Source: Brevibacillus sp. DP1.3A
GTDB taxonomy: Bacteria > Bacillota > Bacilli > Brevibacillales > Brevibacillaceae
DNA length: 64,000 nt
Direction of reading: 5' to 3'
Assembly: GCF_013284245.2 (NCBI RefSeq)
Contig: NZ_CP085876.1
Coordinates: 3,951,001 to 4,015,000, forward strand
Part shown: in pieces, positions 1-8,464 of the stretch
Numbering within the stretch: position 1 is the first letter of the stretch
Layout of the letters: each line of letters opens with the position of its first letter
Position numbers and translations under genes: made by a program
The notes under the pieces: model-generated
What the model saw: only the letters and a program-made list of their open reading frames with translations
Told to the model about the DNA's origin: nothing
Databases searched by the model: none

Positions 1-308
1 TTGTAAAGCTTGCCGTTTTCCTCGATGATGTGCGTTCCACCAATCAGATGCATCTCATATTTGGCAGCGAGGGAACGAAATAGCTCGACATATCGGTCCG
101 TGAATGATGGCAATGCCGTAATCGGCAGCGCATTTCCCTGCTCGTCCCCAATCGACATGAGTTGAGTCGTAAACAGCTCCGGGAAAAGGAGGAATTCTGT
201 GTCGTACTCTTGCGCGTTTTTCACGTAGTGCTCAACTTGATTGGCGAAGTCTTCAAAGCTATGTATGGTATGCAGATGATACTGCACAGCGGAAACACGC
301 ATTTTCAT
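1..308 (-). CDS. Carbon-nitrogen hydrolase (nitrilase family), N-terminal part
   Basis: This is the 5' part of a gene that runs off the left edge of the window, leaving about 102 residues. The ATG at 308 follows a GGAAGG-type ribosome binding site. The protein begins MKMRVSAVQYHL and carries the FPELF motif near residue 43. In the nitrilase/omega-amidase fold the glutamate of this motif is the first residue of the Glu-Lys-Cys catalytic triad. The lysine and cysteine would lie beyond the edge. Enzymes of the family hydrolyse amides, nitriles or carbamoyl compounds in the cytoplasm. It lies downstream of an M20 carbamoylase on the same strand, but a terminator separates the two. The substrate cannot be told from this fragment. 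Confidence 0.82.
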   Translation of the reverse strand, partial: MKMRVSAVQYHLHTIHSFEDFANQVEHYVKNAQEYDTEFLLFPELFTTQLMSIGDEQGNALPITALPSFTDRYVELFRSLAAKYEMHLIGGTHIIEENGKLY

Positions 309-395
309 GCCATTCTTCCTTCCTCAAACGTGATAAGAACCTCTCAGACTAAAATATATCAAAAACAGTCTGTAAAGTCTCGTCATTGACTGTAT

Positions 396-430
396 GAAAA
401 AAGTCGCCTATCCACTTAGACGGGCGACTC
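396..430 (-). terminator. Rho-independent terminator after the carbamoylase gene
   Basis: A seven-base stem (agtcgcc at 402-408 with ggcgact at 423-429) is followed on the minus strand by a run of six T. It lies just past the stop of the gene at 437. Confidence 0.75.
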
Positions 431-436
431 TCGCTC

Positions 437-1696
437 TTATTGGTTGGTACACATCCGCAATACGGTTTTGTAGAGCAGCTCTGTTCCCAGTGCCACGTCT
501 TCATAGGCTGCGTATTCTTGCGGATTATGACTGATTCCGTCCTTGCAGCGGACAAAAATCATCCCGTAATCACAAACGTAAGAGAGCGCCAAAGCGTCAT
601 GGAAAGGGCCACTCATCAGCTCGCGCACAGAGGCACCAAGCTTGCTGCTCTCCTCGTGCATGATTGCCTTAATCCAGTCAGCACAGTAACGCGGGTCACT
701 ATTCGTATCTTCCGTAATGGTATATTGCAATCCACCTTCTACAGCGGCTAACTCAATCGCCTCGCGCAACGCTTGTTCGCGCTCATCGCGGCGCCTCAAA
801 TCGATATCCCGCAAATCAATCGAAAAACGCACCCGCTCGGGAATGATGTTGCGCGAATCCGGGAAAACCTCCAAGTGACCGACTGTACCGACTGTTGGCG
901 CTTGTGGATCGAGCTTTGCCAGCTCGTTCACTGCCAAAATTACTTTTGCCGCTCCGACTAGTGCATCCTTCCTCATCGGCATCGGTACGGAACCAGCGTG
1001 TCCGGCAAAGCCAGTCAGCTCGACCGTCCACCACAAAGGCCCTGATATCGCCGACACGATTCCAATCGCTTCTCTCGCATCATCGAGAATCGGCCCCTGC
1101 TCAATATGCAGCTCCAGATAAGCACCGATGCTGCCTTTTGGATAAATAGAGGCTTCTAGGCGATCAGGGTCGCATCCAAAATCAAACAGTGCCTGCCTGC
1201 GTGTGATCCCGTTTTTGTCCGTCCGCTCCAAGTCCGTCGGGTCCAGCATGCCGAGAATGCCTTTGGAACCAAACAGTCCTTTTTGAAACCGGCATCCTTC
1301 TTCGTCACAAAACGCAACGACTTCAATCGACTGTGCAGGCATGACCCCTTGTTCATTCAACGTCTGGACGACCTCTAGTCCACCCAATACCCCGATCACA
1401 CCATCGTACTGGCCACCGTACGGCTGCGAATCGATATGCGAGCCAACCATCAAGATCGGGGCTTGATCATCCTTCCCCGTCATCCGACCAATCAAATTGC
1501 CGAAGTCATCGATCCGCGTCTGAAGACCGGCTTCTTCCATCCAGCTACGCACCAGCTCTACGCCTGCCCGGTCTTCGGCAGACAAAGCGAGTCGACATAC
1601 GCCCGTTTCGCCTATTTTCCCGATTTGCGCCAATTGCTCGATTCGTTTTTGCAGTCGTTCTTCATTGATCGTCAGCTTTCTCGCTTTTACGTTCAT
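437..1696 (-). CDS. M20-family N-carbamoyl-amino-acid / allantoate-type amidohydrolase
   Basis: The 419-residue product belongs to the hydantoinase/carbamoylase branch of the M20 metallopeptidases. Visible motifs include GSHIDSQPYGGQYDG (metal-binding His and Asp), CDEEGCRF (bridging Glu pair), LELHIEQGP, GFAGHAGS and the C-terminal GPFHDALAL. The length is normal for the family (about 400-420). Such dinuclear metal enzymes cleave N-carbamoyl amino acids, beta-ureidopropionate or allantoate, releasing CO2 and ammonia. The start at 1696 has an AGGAGG site and overlaps by four bases (ATGA) the stop of an amidohydrolase remnant upstream, so the gene once sat second in an operon. Which substrate is used is open; the neighbours suggest carbamoyl or amide compounds. 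Confidence 0.88.
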   Translation of the reverse strand: MNVKARKLTINEERLQKRIEQLAQIGKIGETGVCRLALSAEDRAGVELVRSWMEEAGLQTRIDDFGNLIGRMTGKDDQAPILMVGSHIDSQPYGGQYDGVIGVLGGLEVVQTLNEQGVMPAQSIEVVAFCDEEGCRFQKGLFGSKGILGMLDPTDLERTDKNGITRRQALFDFGCDPDRLEASIYPKGSIGAYLELHIEQGPILDDAREAIGIVSAISGPLWWTVELTGFAGHAGSVPMPMRKDALVGAAKVILAVNELAKLDPQAPTVGTVGHLEVFPDSRNIIPERVRFSIDLRDIDLRRRDEREQALREAIELAAVEGGLQYTITEDTNSDPRYCADWIKAIMHEESSKLGASVRELMSGPFHDALALSYVCDYGMIFVRCKDGISHNPQEYAAYEDVALGTELLYKTVLRMCTNQ

Positions 1697-1910
1697 GCTT
1701 GTAGAACCTCCTCATCTTGGCGTTGATAGACGAATTCCCCATCTATCATCGTTTTGTCTACGCGCAGTTCTTTCATACGATCTGCCTGCGTTGCCAAAAT
1801 ATCAATGTGCCTCTTCTAAAATGGTATTCAACTCGTCCTGTTCATAGTAGAGAATTCCATAATCATCTGATTGGCTGGGGGTTGTCCGATTACTAAATCG
1901 CGATGATCCT
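1693..1910 (-). pseudogene. Remnant of a YtcJ-like amidohydrolase with an internal deletion
   Basis: Two pieces of one protein family lie here in different frames. Reading from about 1910, one frame gives DDYGILYYEQDELNTILEEAH and then a stop. This resembles the middle of metal-dependent amidohydrolases of the YtcJ type. From about 1810 another frame gives ILATQADRMKELRVDK followed by TMIDGEFVY, which resembles the extreme C-terminus of the same family. That piece ends in TGA overlapping the ATG of the carbamoylase. The two pieces meet near 1805-1815, so most of the C-terminal half seems to have been deleted. No start codon, signal or full-length frame remains. The family assignment is by eye. 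The rest of this stretch, up to about 2050, holds no gene that I can see. Confidence 0.55.
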
Positions 1911-2049
1911 AAGCATCTCCCGCCATGTCAAAACCGGCATGGAACTTTGACAAAAAACTATCGTTTACTATCTACAATCTGAAGTATATTAATTTAAAAC
2001 TGGCTACTTTAAGAGGGGAATTATGCCGCACTTCCAACCAAGAGTACAG

Positions 2050-2078
2050 AAAAAAGGAGCCAATGTTAGGCTCCTTTT
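2050..2078 (-). terminator. Terminator after the secreted-protein gene
   Basis: A ten-base stem (aaaaggagcc / ggctcctttt) with a seven-base loop and a T-run on the minus strand lies directly past the stop at 2090. Confidence 0.8.
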
Positions 2079-2089
2079 CATGACATTAA

Positions 2090-2797
2090 TTAATTGATTT
2101 TAGGCACAAAGCAAACTCCGATTGGCAAGTAAGCAGTTCCACTACCAACCACTTCATCTTCTAAAGGCCATGGCCTTCTTTCCATCACATCAAATTCATA
2201 TGTTTGATACCAGGGATACGCTGTAATAATTCCCGATTTCCCTGGCGGAACAGTTATAGGTTGTTCATCTGAAACGTTGTAACCCTTGGTAACGCTAAAT
2301 CCAACACCAGCACTAACAGCCGCAGCACTAACAGAAACATTTGCATTATATGAAGCATTTACGCTTTCAGAAATGATCATTTTACCCCCAGGAGGTGCAT
2401 AACTAGAACTTCTAATTTTTTTTGTCCCGCAGGCTTCCGATTCACGTTTCACTTTTACGTATTGAGCAGCTAAAATTGACACATCAGGTCCTGTTCGATC
2501 AATTAATTTAGGTGTTGATTTAACCATCGGTACAACCAAGGTGATTTCGCCAGTCGGCTTAACGTTCATACCATTTATTTCACCAAATTTTTTTGTATCT
2601 TTTATCTTAATTACTTTCTTGGTAACGCCATCAAAATTTTGGTAACTAACATCACCTAGTTTTTCTAAATCGTCACAATAATTAACCTTATTATTATCCG
2701 CTGATTTCGCAAAAACCCCTGTTGAAAGTCCTGTCGATAACGTCAACACAAAAACCAGAATAAACATCAAAGATTTGGAAAGTCCATTTTTCAACAT
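2090..2797 (-). CDS. Secreted protein of unknown function
   Basis: The start is the ATG at 2797, which has an AAGGGG site and begins a clear Sec signal peptide (MLKNGLSKSLMFILVFVLTL, then a likely cleavage after VFA near residue 31). The product is 235 residues. The mature part contains three cysteines, a stretch rich in Ser, Ala and Val (SVNASYNANVSVSAAAVSAG) that looks like alternating beta strand, and an aromatic segment ITAYPWYQTYEF. An amphipathic Ser/Ala/Val stretch is the sort of segment seen in beta-barrel toxins, but I cannot assign a family and claim no function. Base composition is clearly more AT-rich than the surrounding genes, which suggests acquisition. A small membrane protein is encoded divergently. 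Confidence 0.72.
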   Translation of the reverse strand: MLKNGLSKSLMFILVFVLTLSTGLSTGVFAKSADNNKVNYCDDLEKLGDVSYQNFDGVTKKVIKIKDTKKFGEINGMNVKPTGEITLVVPMVKSTPKLIDRTGPDVSILAAQYVKVKRESEACGTKKIRSSSYAPPGGKMIISESVNASYNANVSVSAAAVSAGVGFSVTKGYNVSDEQPITVPPGKSGIITAYPWYQTYEFDVMERRPWPLEDEVVGSGTAYLPIGVCFVPKIN

Positions 2798-2812
2798 TAT
2801 CCATCCCCTTTT

Positions 2813-2825
2813 GGTATAATATACC
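2813..2825. promoter_or_regulatory. 13-base palindrome in the divergent promoter region
   Basis: ggtataatatacc is an inverted repeat with a single central base. On the minus strand it contains TATATT, a possible -10 box 16 bases or so before the start of the secreted-protein gene; on the plus strand it contains TATAAT. It may be an operator or only an overlapping pair of -10 elements. Confidence 0.35.
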
Positions 2826-2883
2826 ATAAGTGTTTTTGTAAGGAAATGGATATTCCAAAAAAATACAGGAGTGTGATTAATTC

Positions 2884-3138
2884 ATGGAAAAAATGATAGT
2901 TAAAGTCGTGCTATACAGCTTTATTGTCAGTTTTTGTGCCCAAATTTTATTCACAAGTCGATACCAAAGTGTACCTACACCAGGTACTGATCTATTCGAA
3001 ATTGTTTATCTTCCCGTTGACGAGTACATACTATCAATTCTTCAAAATTCTATTGTTGTTTCGTTTGTTACCATGTTAGTGTTTATCCTCTGCTACTATC
3101 TGTATAAGATAATCAAAGCAAAAAAGAAATCTCAGTAA
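2884..3138 (+). CDS. Small membrane protein with two transmembrane helices
   Basis: The 84-residue product has a hydrophobic helix near residues 4-24 (VVLYSFIVSFCAQILF) and another near 56-76 (VVSFVTMLVFILCYYLY), joined by a polar loop, and ends in a lysine-rich tail. It starts at an ATG preceded by AGGAGTGTG. I do not recognise a family. It shares the AT-rich composition of the divergent secreted protein next door, so the two may have arrived together. Whether they act together is not shown by the sequence. Confidence 0.55.
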   Translation: MEKMIVKVVLYSFIVSFCAQILFTSRYQSVPTPGTDLFEIVYLPVDEYILSILQNSIVVSFVTMLVFILCYYLYKIIKAKKKSQ

Positions 3139-3182
3139 TCAGTAAACTCACCATGCAGAATAATATGTCTTTTCGTGTGCTC

Positions 3183-3338
3183 TTAATCTATTATCTTCTG
3201 AATGCGGTCTCTTTTCTTAGCATCAAAAGCTACAACATCCAGCTCATACGTGAGTGGACCGGATTGAATGCGGAAAACGGGCACGATCAAATGCTGCTGC
3301 GCATCGCCATAACTGCACATGTCATTGGGCATCGTCAT
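3183..3338 (-). CDS. Possible 51-residue protein or C-terminal gene fragment
   Basis: The frame from the ATG at 3338 to the TAA at 3183 reads like real protein, ending in DVVAFDAKKRDRIQKIID. There is no ribosome binding site in front of the ATG, and the start region lies under the plus-strand promoter of the next gene. It may be what is left of a gene cut when the AT-rich insert arrived, because its stop coincides with the composition change near 3180. It could equally be chance. Confidence 0.2.
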   Translation of the reverse strand: MTMPNDMCSYGDAQQHLIVPVFRIQSGPLTYELDVVAFDAKKRDRIQKIID

Positions 3339-3353
3339 TAATCTTGGTATAAT
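3325..3353 (+). promoter_or_regulatory. Sigma-A promoter for the gene at 3385
   Basis: TTGGGC at 3325-3330, a 17-base spacer and a perfect TATAAT at 3348-3353 lie 31 bases before the start codon. Confidence 0.75.
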
Positions 3354-3384
3354 GAATGAGAAAGTCAGGTAGGAGGAACAACAG

Positions 3385-3570
3385 ATGAACGAATGGTTGA
3401 ATAAACCCGTGAAGACGATACAGCGACCAAAGAAACGAGGCACGGTAGAATACATAGATGACCAGTATATCGTGGTGTTCTTTACTTCCCCGCGAAAAGA
3501 GCGCGTTATTTTCTCGAGCAAGGAAGCATTCCTTAGCAAAATCGAGTTCGTGGAAGACCCCGTAACATGA
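3385..3570 (+). CDS. Small conserved-looking protein, 61 residues
   Basis: A strong promoter, an AGGAGG site and a terminator directly after the stop make this a convincing single-gene transcription unit. The product starts MNEWLNKPVKTIQRPKKRGTV and then has alternating hydrophobic residues (VEYIDDQYIVVFF) typical of a small beta-barrel such as the DUF2187/YkvS or KOW-like folds. The match is by shape only. No signal peptide or membrane helix is present, so it should be cytoplasmic. Confidence 0.6.
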   Translation: MNEWLNKPVKTIQRPKKRGTVEYIDDQYIVVFFTSPRKERVIFSSKEAFLSKIEFVEDPVT

Positions 3571-3571
3571 G

Positions 3572-3620
3572 AAAAAGCCCCTGACTTCAGCACGATTTGT
3601 GCTAGGCCAAGGGCTTTTTA
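3572..3620. terminator. Bidirectional terminator between convergent genes
   Basis: A long imperfect stem bounded by aaaaagcccc and aagggcttttt serves the plus-strand gene ending at 3570 and the minus-strand ABC-F gene ending at 3637. Confidence 0.8.
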
Positions 3621-3636
3621 TATGTGCGTAGGCAGC

Positions 3637-5250
3637 TTACGCGTAATGCTCGTCACGCAGGCGTTTGATTTCATCGCTCTCTAGGTACTCGTCATATGTG
3701 ATCATTTTATCAATGACACCCTTCGGCGTGAACTCAATGACCCGGTTCGCAATGGTTTGAACGAACTGGTGGTCATGAGATACGAACAGAAGTGTACCGT
3801 CGAACTCAATCATGCCGTTGTTCAATGCAGTAATAGATTCCAAATCCAAGTGGTTCGTCGGTTCGTCCATGATCAATACGTTGGCACTCGCCAGCATCAT
3901 CTTGGACAGCATGCAACGAACTTTTTCTCCCCCGGACAATACGTTTGACTTTTTCAGCGCTTCATCTCCAGAGAACAGCATGCGACCGAGGAATCCACGA
4001 ATGAATGTCTCGTCTTGATCTTTGGAGTATTGGCGCAGCCAGTCAACCAGGCTCAAATCGGAGCTAAAGTAATCCGCATTGTCTTTTGGGAAGTACGCTT
4101 GGGAAGTCGTAACGCCCCATTCGAAAGAACCGCTATCAGGCTGAACTTCACCCATCAAAATTTGGAAGAAGGTTGTTTTCGCCAGCTCATTTGGTCCGAC
4201 AAACGCAACTTTGTCCCCTTTGTTGATGGTGAGGTGAAGGTTTTCAAACAGTTTTTCGCCTTCAATCGTCTTGCTCAAGCCTTCGATGGCTACGAGGTTT
4301 TTACCCGCTTCACGCTCTGGCTTGAAGTTGATGAACGGATACTTACGGCTGGAAGGACGAATGTCATCCAACGTAATTTTCTCCAACAGCTTTTTACGCG
4401 AAGTCGCCTGCTTGGACTTGGAAGCATTCGCAGAGAAACGCGCAATAAACTCTTGCAGTTCCTTCATTTTTTCTTCTTTCTTCTTATTCTGATCACGAAC
4501 CATTTTCAGCGCCAATTGGCTGGATTCGTACCAGAAGTCGTAGTTACCCACGTACATTTGGATTTTGCCAAAGTCAATATCCGCAATGTGCGTACACACC
4601 TTGTTCAGGAAGTGACGGTCATGGGATACAACGATGACGGTGTTTTCATAATCCGCCAGGAAGTTTTCCAACCAACGAATCGACTCGATGTCCAAGTGGT
4701 TCGTCGGCTCATCCAAGAGCAGGATGTGTGGATTACCGAACAGGGCTTGCGCCAACAGAACACGTACCTTCTCCGTACTAGAGAGGTCCTTCATCTGCTT
4801 GTCGTGCAAGTCTGTCGGGATACCGAGGCCGATCAGCAAGCTAGCTGCATCTGCTTCGGCCATCCAGCCGTTCAGCTCTTCGAATTCTCCCTCCAATTGG
4901 GACGCGCGATTGCCGTCTTCCTCAGAGAAATCTTCTTTCATGTAAAGAGCGGTCTTCTCTTCCATGATCTCGAACAGGCGCTTGTGGCCCATAATTACCG
5001 TTTTTAACACTTCGTACTCGTCGAATTCAAAGTGGTTCTGCTTTAATACAGCGATACGCTCGCCCGGTGTCACCGAAACGTGACCGCTCGTCGGATCGAT
5101 CTCTCCGGAGAGGATCTTCACGAAGGTAGACTTCCCTGCACCGTTCGCACCGATGAGGCCGTAACAGTTACCTGGGGTAAACTTAATGGATACATCTTCA
5201 AACAGTGCGCGCTTACCGTAGCGCAGCGTCACGTTCTGAGTGCTTATCAT
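3637..5250 (-). CDS. ykpA: ABC-F ATPase of the YkpA/YbiT type
   Basis: Two ABC ATPase domains in one soluble 537-residue chain, without membrane helices, mark an ABC-F protein; family members act on ribosomes. The first domain has Walker A GANGAGKS near residue 36 and Walker B HILLLDEPTNHLD. Its signature reads LSSTEK instead of LSGGEK. The second domain has a degenerate Walker A (GPNELAKTT) but a good LSGGEK signature and LIMDEPTNHLD. I recall similar degenerate motifs in B. subtilis YkpA, to which the whole chain looks closely similar, so this is probably a family trait. The ATG at 5250 (MISTQNV) is preferred over an upstream TTG at 5283 because family members begin there and an AGGCAGG site precedes it. 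It is transcribed alone. Confidence 0.88.
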   Translation of the reverse strand: MISTQNVTLRYGKRALFEDVSIKFTPGNCYGLIGANGAGKSTFVKILSGEIDPTSGHVSVTPGERIAVLKQNHFEFDEYEVLKTVIMGHKRLFEIMEEKTALYMKEDFSEEDGNRASQLEGEFEELNGWMAEADAASLLIGLGIPTDLHDKQMKDLSSTEKVRVLLAQALFGNPHILLLDEPTNHLDIESIRWLENFLADYENTVIVVSHDRHFLNKVCTHIADIDFGKIQMYVGNYDFWYESSQLALKMVRDQNKKKEEKMKELQEFIARFSANASKSKQATSRKKLLEKITLDDIRPSSRKYPFINFKPEREAGKNLVAIEGLSKTIEGEKLFENLHLTINKGDKVAFVGPNELAKTTFFQILMGEVQPDSGSFEWGVTTSQAYFPKDNADYFSSDLSLVDWLRQYSKDQDETFIRGFLGRMLFSGDEALKKSNVLSGGEKVRCMLSKMMLASANVLIMDEPTNHLDLESITALNNGMIEFDGTLLFVSHDHQFVQTIANRVIEFTPKGVIDKMITYDEYLESDEIKRLRDEHYA

Positions 5251-5419
5251 CGTCGCAATACCTGCCTTTTTTGAATCGTTCAAACACTTATCTTACCAGA
5301 GATGACCTCATTATGCAAAAGGTAAACGATTTCGCGCACTGCAAAAAACACTTGATTCATGAAATTCATTTTCACAGGGAAAACTACCATGGCAATTCCA
5401 ATGGGAAGGAGGCAGAGAA

Positions 5420-5536
5420 ATGTCCAAGCACAATGGTGTCAAAAATGAGATGGGAAAGAAAGAAAACCCTTCGCAAACCCGTAGATCGAACACAATTAGC
5501 AAAGAACAGACACGCTCCAAGCAACGTGGCGAGTAG
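5420..5536 (+). CDS. Very small basic protein, 38 residues
   Basis: The ATG at 5420 stands seven bases after a full GGAAGGAGG ribosome binding site, and a strong terminator follows the stop at 5536 by 16 bases. The product (MSKHNGVKNEMGKK... to ...RSKQRGE) is very hydrophilic, rich in Lys, Arg, Ser, Asn and Gln, and lacks hydrophobic segments or cysteines. This composition fits minor small acid-soluble spore proteins, though I cannot match it to a named one. No clear sigma-A promoter precedes it, which would also fit a sporulation sigma factor. It is an inference from signals and composition. Confidence 0.55.
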   Translation: MSKHNGVKNEMGKKENPSQTRRSNTISKEQTRSKQRGE

Positions 5537-5552
5537 AGAGTGCCTCCATCAA

Positions 5553-5583
5553 AAACCGGCCTGCGGCAAATGCAGACCGGTTT
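5553..5583. terminator. Bidirectional terminator
   Basis: ACCGG-CCTGC pairs with GCAG-ACCGGT around a short loop. There are T-rich ends on both strands, so it can end the small plus-strand gene and the cysA operon arriving from the right. Confidence 0.75.
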
Positions 5584-5600
5584 ATTTACAATCAATTGGA

Positions 5601-6722
5601 TCAAACACTTGCCTGCAACGGTACGAGGGCAGGGCGATGCGTCTGTAAAGGCTGTGAATCCACATAGATCGATACATTGTGCAACGTCACATACACAACG
5701 CTCTCCTCTTCTACGTTCAACTCCATAAAACGTTGCCTGCTCATCTCTGCCTCAAATACCTCATCCGTGTCCAAACGTTTCAGATCAAGGCGAACGATCG
5801 GACCCAAGAGCGAAATATGGTTAATCTCGGCCTGAATAGATCTGGCAGACTTCCCCTCAGGTGGACGCAATGAAATCTCTACATCATGTGGCCGCATGTA
5901 TCCGACAGCGGGAGCCTCCACTGCTTTATCCTTCCAATCTGTCTCGAACTCTGCCTCTCCCAGCTTGATTTTGCCATTTTGGATTCGTCCGTGAAACAGA
6001 TTGACCCGCCCCAGAAAGCTGTACACGAACGGATTCGCCGGATGATGATAAATTTCTTCGGGCGATCCTACCTGTTCCACTCGCCCTTCATTCATCACAA
6101 CTACCTGATCCGCCAATTCCATCGCTTCCTCCTGATCGTGCGTGACGAACAGAATCGTCAGCCCGAGCTTTCCGTGCAGATGACGGAGCCAGCGACGCAG
6201 CTCCTGTCTCACTTTCGTATCCAAAGCGCCAAACGGTTCATCCAGCAGCAAAAATTTGGGTTCCACTGCCAACGCCCTCGCCAATGCAACACGCTGGCGT
6301 TGTCCGCCGGATAGCTGTGAGGGATAGCGATGCGCGAGACCTTCTAGCTGAACGAGCTTTAACAGCGAATGAACCTTTTCACTGATTTCTTCCTTGCTCG
6401 GTCGTGTTTTGCGGGATCGCACTGACAATCCAAACGCAATGTTATCAAAGATGTTCATATGCCGAAACAAGGCGTAATGCTGAAAAACAAACCCAACCTG
6501 CCGCTCGCGCACGTCGCGGTTCGTATTATCCTCTCCGTGAAAGAGAATGCTCCCCTCCTGCGGTTGCTCCAGTCCAGCGATGAGACGCAAAAGGGTCGTC
6601 TTTCCCGATCCGGAAGGCCCGAGAAGAGCTACGAGTTCGCCTTCCGGGATATGCAGATTCACATTTTTCAGCGCCGTAAAGCTTTTATATGACTTCGTAA
6701 TGTTCACTACCTCGATACTCAT
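5601..6722 (-). CDS. cysA: Sulfate/thiosulfate ABC importer, ATP-binding subunit CysA
   Basis: This 373-residue ATPase powers sulfate uptake. It has Walker [10 protein letters not shown] near residue 35, the Q-loop segment FVFQHYALF, signature LSGGQRQ, Walker [13 protein letters not shown] and the switch histidine in [11 protein letters not shown]-terminal TOBE-like region (MRPHDVEI) follows, as in CysA. Its ATG overlaps the cysW stop as ATGA, so translation is coupled. It is the last gene of the sbp-cysT-cysW-cysA operon, in the usual order, and ends at a bidirectional terminator. The paired permeases and the binding protein make sulfate (or thiosulfate) the likely substrate. Confidence 0.93.
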   Translation of the reverse strand: MSIEVVNITKSYKSFTALKNVNLHIPEGELVALLGPSGSGKTTLLRLIAGLEQPQEGSILFHGEDNTNRDVRERQVGFVFQHYALFRHMNIFDNIAFGLSVRSRKTRPSKEEISEKVHSLLKLVQLEGLAHRYPSQLSGGQRQRVALARALAVEPKFLLLDEPFGALDTKVRQELRRWLRHLHGKLGLTILFVTHDQEEAMELADQVVVMNEGRVEQVGSPEEIYHHPANPFVYSFLGRVNLFHGRIQNGKIKLGEAEFETDWKDKAVEAPAVGYMRPHDVEISLRPPEGKSARSIQAEINHISLLGPIVRLDLKRLDTDEVFEAEMSRQRFMELNVEEESVVYVTLHNVSIYVDSQPLQTHRPALVPLQASV

Positions 6723-7585
6723 CCGGCTCTCTCTCCTGTCACGTCGTAGTGTTGTTCCTCATCCAGCTTTGCCTGCCGCTCGGTTTTCCACTCGATCAAG
6801 CTTTTCAGAATAAGCGTCACCAGGGCTAAGGCAGCAAGCAAGGTGGCTACCGCAAAGGCAGCAGCGAATTGATATTCGTTGTAGAGAATCTCCACATGCA
6901 ACGGGAGCGTATTGGTCATGCCACGGATATGACCGGAAACGACGGATACTGCTCCGAATTCACCCATGGCGCGGGCATTACACAAAATGACCCCGTACAG
7001 GAGTCCCCATTTTACGTTTGGCAGCGTGACGCGTAAAAATGTTTTCCAGCCGCTGGCTCCGAGCGAGACTGCTGCCTCCTCTTCGTCTCTTCCCTGCGCT
7101 TCCATGACCGGAATCAGTTCACGCGCGACGAACGGGAAGGTAACAAAGGTCGTCGCGAGCGCGATACCTGGTACCGCGAAAATGATTTTGAAATCCCACG
7201 CCTCAAGCAAGGGAGCCGCCACACCCTGACTCCCAAACAGGAGGACAAAGATAAGGCCCGCAATAACTGGAGACACGGCAAATGGCAAGTCTATCAACGT
7301 AAGCAACACATTTTTACCCGGGAACGAAAACTTGGCTATTGCCCATGCAGCAGCGATTCCGAACGTCACATTCAGCGGTACGCTAATGGCTGCGACAAGC
7401 AAGGTAAGCTTGACAGCGGATAACGTTTCCTCCTCTGTAATGGAGGCCACGAATACCTCCGCTCCTTGCCGAAATGCTTCTGTAAATACGGCTACTAGCG
7501 GCAGGATCAAAAACAAGCTGAGGAAGAGCAAGGCCACGATAATCAGTGTCCATCGGATATAGGCTGGCTCCGTCAAATGCTTCAT
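6719..7585 (-). CDS. cysW: Sulfate ABC importer permease CysW
   Basis: A 288-residue polytopic membrane protein with about six helices. It carries the ABC-permease EAA motif around [16 protein letters not shown], which docks onto CysA. The segment [18 protein letters not shown] is highly typical of CysW. It forms the transmembrane channel together with CysT. It lies 12 bases after cysT and overlaps cysA by four bases. Confidence 0.93.
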   Translation of the reverse strand: MKHLTEPAYIRWTLIIVALLFLSLFLILPLVAVFTEAFRQGAEVFVASITEEETLSAVKLTLLVAAISVPLNVTFGIAAAWAIAKFSFPGKNVLLTLIDLPFAVSPVIAGLIFVLLFGSQGVAAPLLEAWDFKIIFAVPGIALATTFVTFPFVARELIPVMEAQGRDEEEAAVSLGASGWKTFLRVTLPNVKWGLLYGVILCNARAMGEFGAVSVVSGHIRGMTNTLPLHVEILYNEYQFAAAFAVATLLAALALVTLILKSLIEWKTERQAKLDEEQHYDVTGERAG

Positions 7586-7597
7586 ACGTGATACCTC

Positions 7598-8434
7598 CTA
7601 ACGGGCCGCATCGAATTTATTGATTTTCCATTGCAAGTAGTTGATGATCAAAAGCATGATAAAGGAAATCACTAGCATGACCGTTGCAATTGCCGTAGCG
7701 CCTGCATAGTCAAACTGTTCCAGCTTGGTCATAATCAAGAGAGGCACAATCTCTGTTTTCAAGGGCATGTTCCCGGAGATGAACACGACGGAGCCATACT
7801 CACCCAGTGCTCTGGCAAAGGCGAGCGCAAAACCCGTAATGATCGCCGGTAACAGATGAGGCAAGACTACCCGCCAAAATGTATTCCATCGAGTAGCGCC
7901 CAACGTAGCCGCCGCTTCCTCCATTTGCAAATCCCAATCCTGTAACACAGGCTGGACGGTTCTGACGACAAAAGGAAGACCGATGAATGTTAGTGCAACC
8001 CATATACCGATGGGGGTGTACGCTACCTTGATCCCCCACTCCGCCAGGTACTGTCCGATCCAGCCATTTTCAGCGTAAATAGAAGTCAAGGCAATCCCAC
8101 CTACAGCGGTAGGTAAAGCAAATGGCAGATCAACTATGCCGTCAATGATCCGCTTCCCCGCAAATTGATAGCGTACCAACACCCATGCCACCAAGACACC
8201 GAACACTGCATTGAGACAAGCCGCGAAAAAAGAAGTCATAATACTCACACGAATGGAGGCAAGGACCCTCGTATCCATAATCGTACCTATGAATTGCTCC
8301 CAACTCATCGTCGAAGCTTTTAAAAACAAGACAGACAGAGGGATCAGTACCAGCAGACTCAGGTAGATGATGGTATAGCCCATAGTCATGCCAAATCCTG
8401 GCAAAAACCCTCTGTTGCAGAATGATTTTCTCAT
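7598..8434 (-). CDS. cysT: Sulfate ABC importer permease CysT (CysU)
   Basis: The 278-residue membrane protein begins with a hydrophobic helix (MTMGYTIIYLSLLVLIPLSVLF) and has around six helices. The EAA loop reads MEEAAATLGATRWNTFWRV and is followed by the family hallmark FARALGEYGSVVFISGNMP. It pairs with CysW to form the sulfate channel. The start at 8434 follows an AGAGGAG site. The gene is 30 bases downstream of the binding-protein gene in the same operon. Confidence 0.93.
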   Translation of the reverse strand: MRKSFCNRGFLPGFGMTMGYTIIYLSLLVLIPLSVLFLKASTMSWEQFIGTIMDTRVLASIRVSIMTSFFAACLNAVFGVLVAWVLVRYQFAGKRIIDGIVDLPFALPTAVGGIALTSIYAENGWIGQYLAEWGIKVAYTPIGIWVALTFIGLPFVVRTVQPVLQDWDLQMEEAAATLGATRWNTFWRVVLPHLLPAIITGFALAFARALGEYGSVVFISGNMPLKTEIVPLLIMTKLEQFDYAGATAIATVMLVISFIMLLIINYLQWKINKFDAAR

Positions 8435-8464
8435 GAAGGTAACTCCTCTGAGGAAAGTGTAAGT

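Noticed and set aside
4015..5007. 330-codon open frame on the plus strand
   Set aside because: It is antisense to the ABC-F gene, has no ribosome site and its sequence shows no family features. It arises from the codon use of the real gene.
3637..5250. Inactivated ABC-F gene because of odd motifs (LSSTEK, GPNELAKTT)
   Set aside because: As far as I recall, similar deviations occur in intact YkpA-type proteins, and the frame is complete with conserved Walker B motifs.
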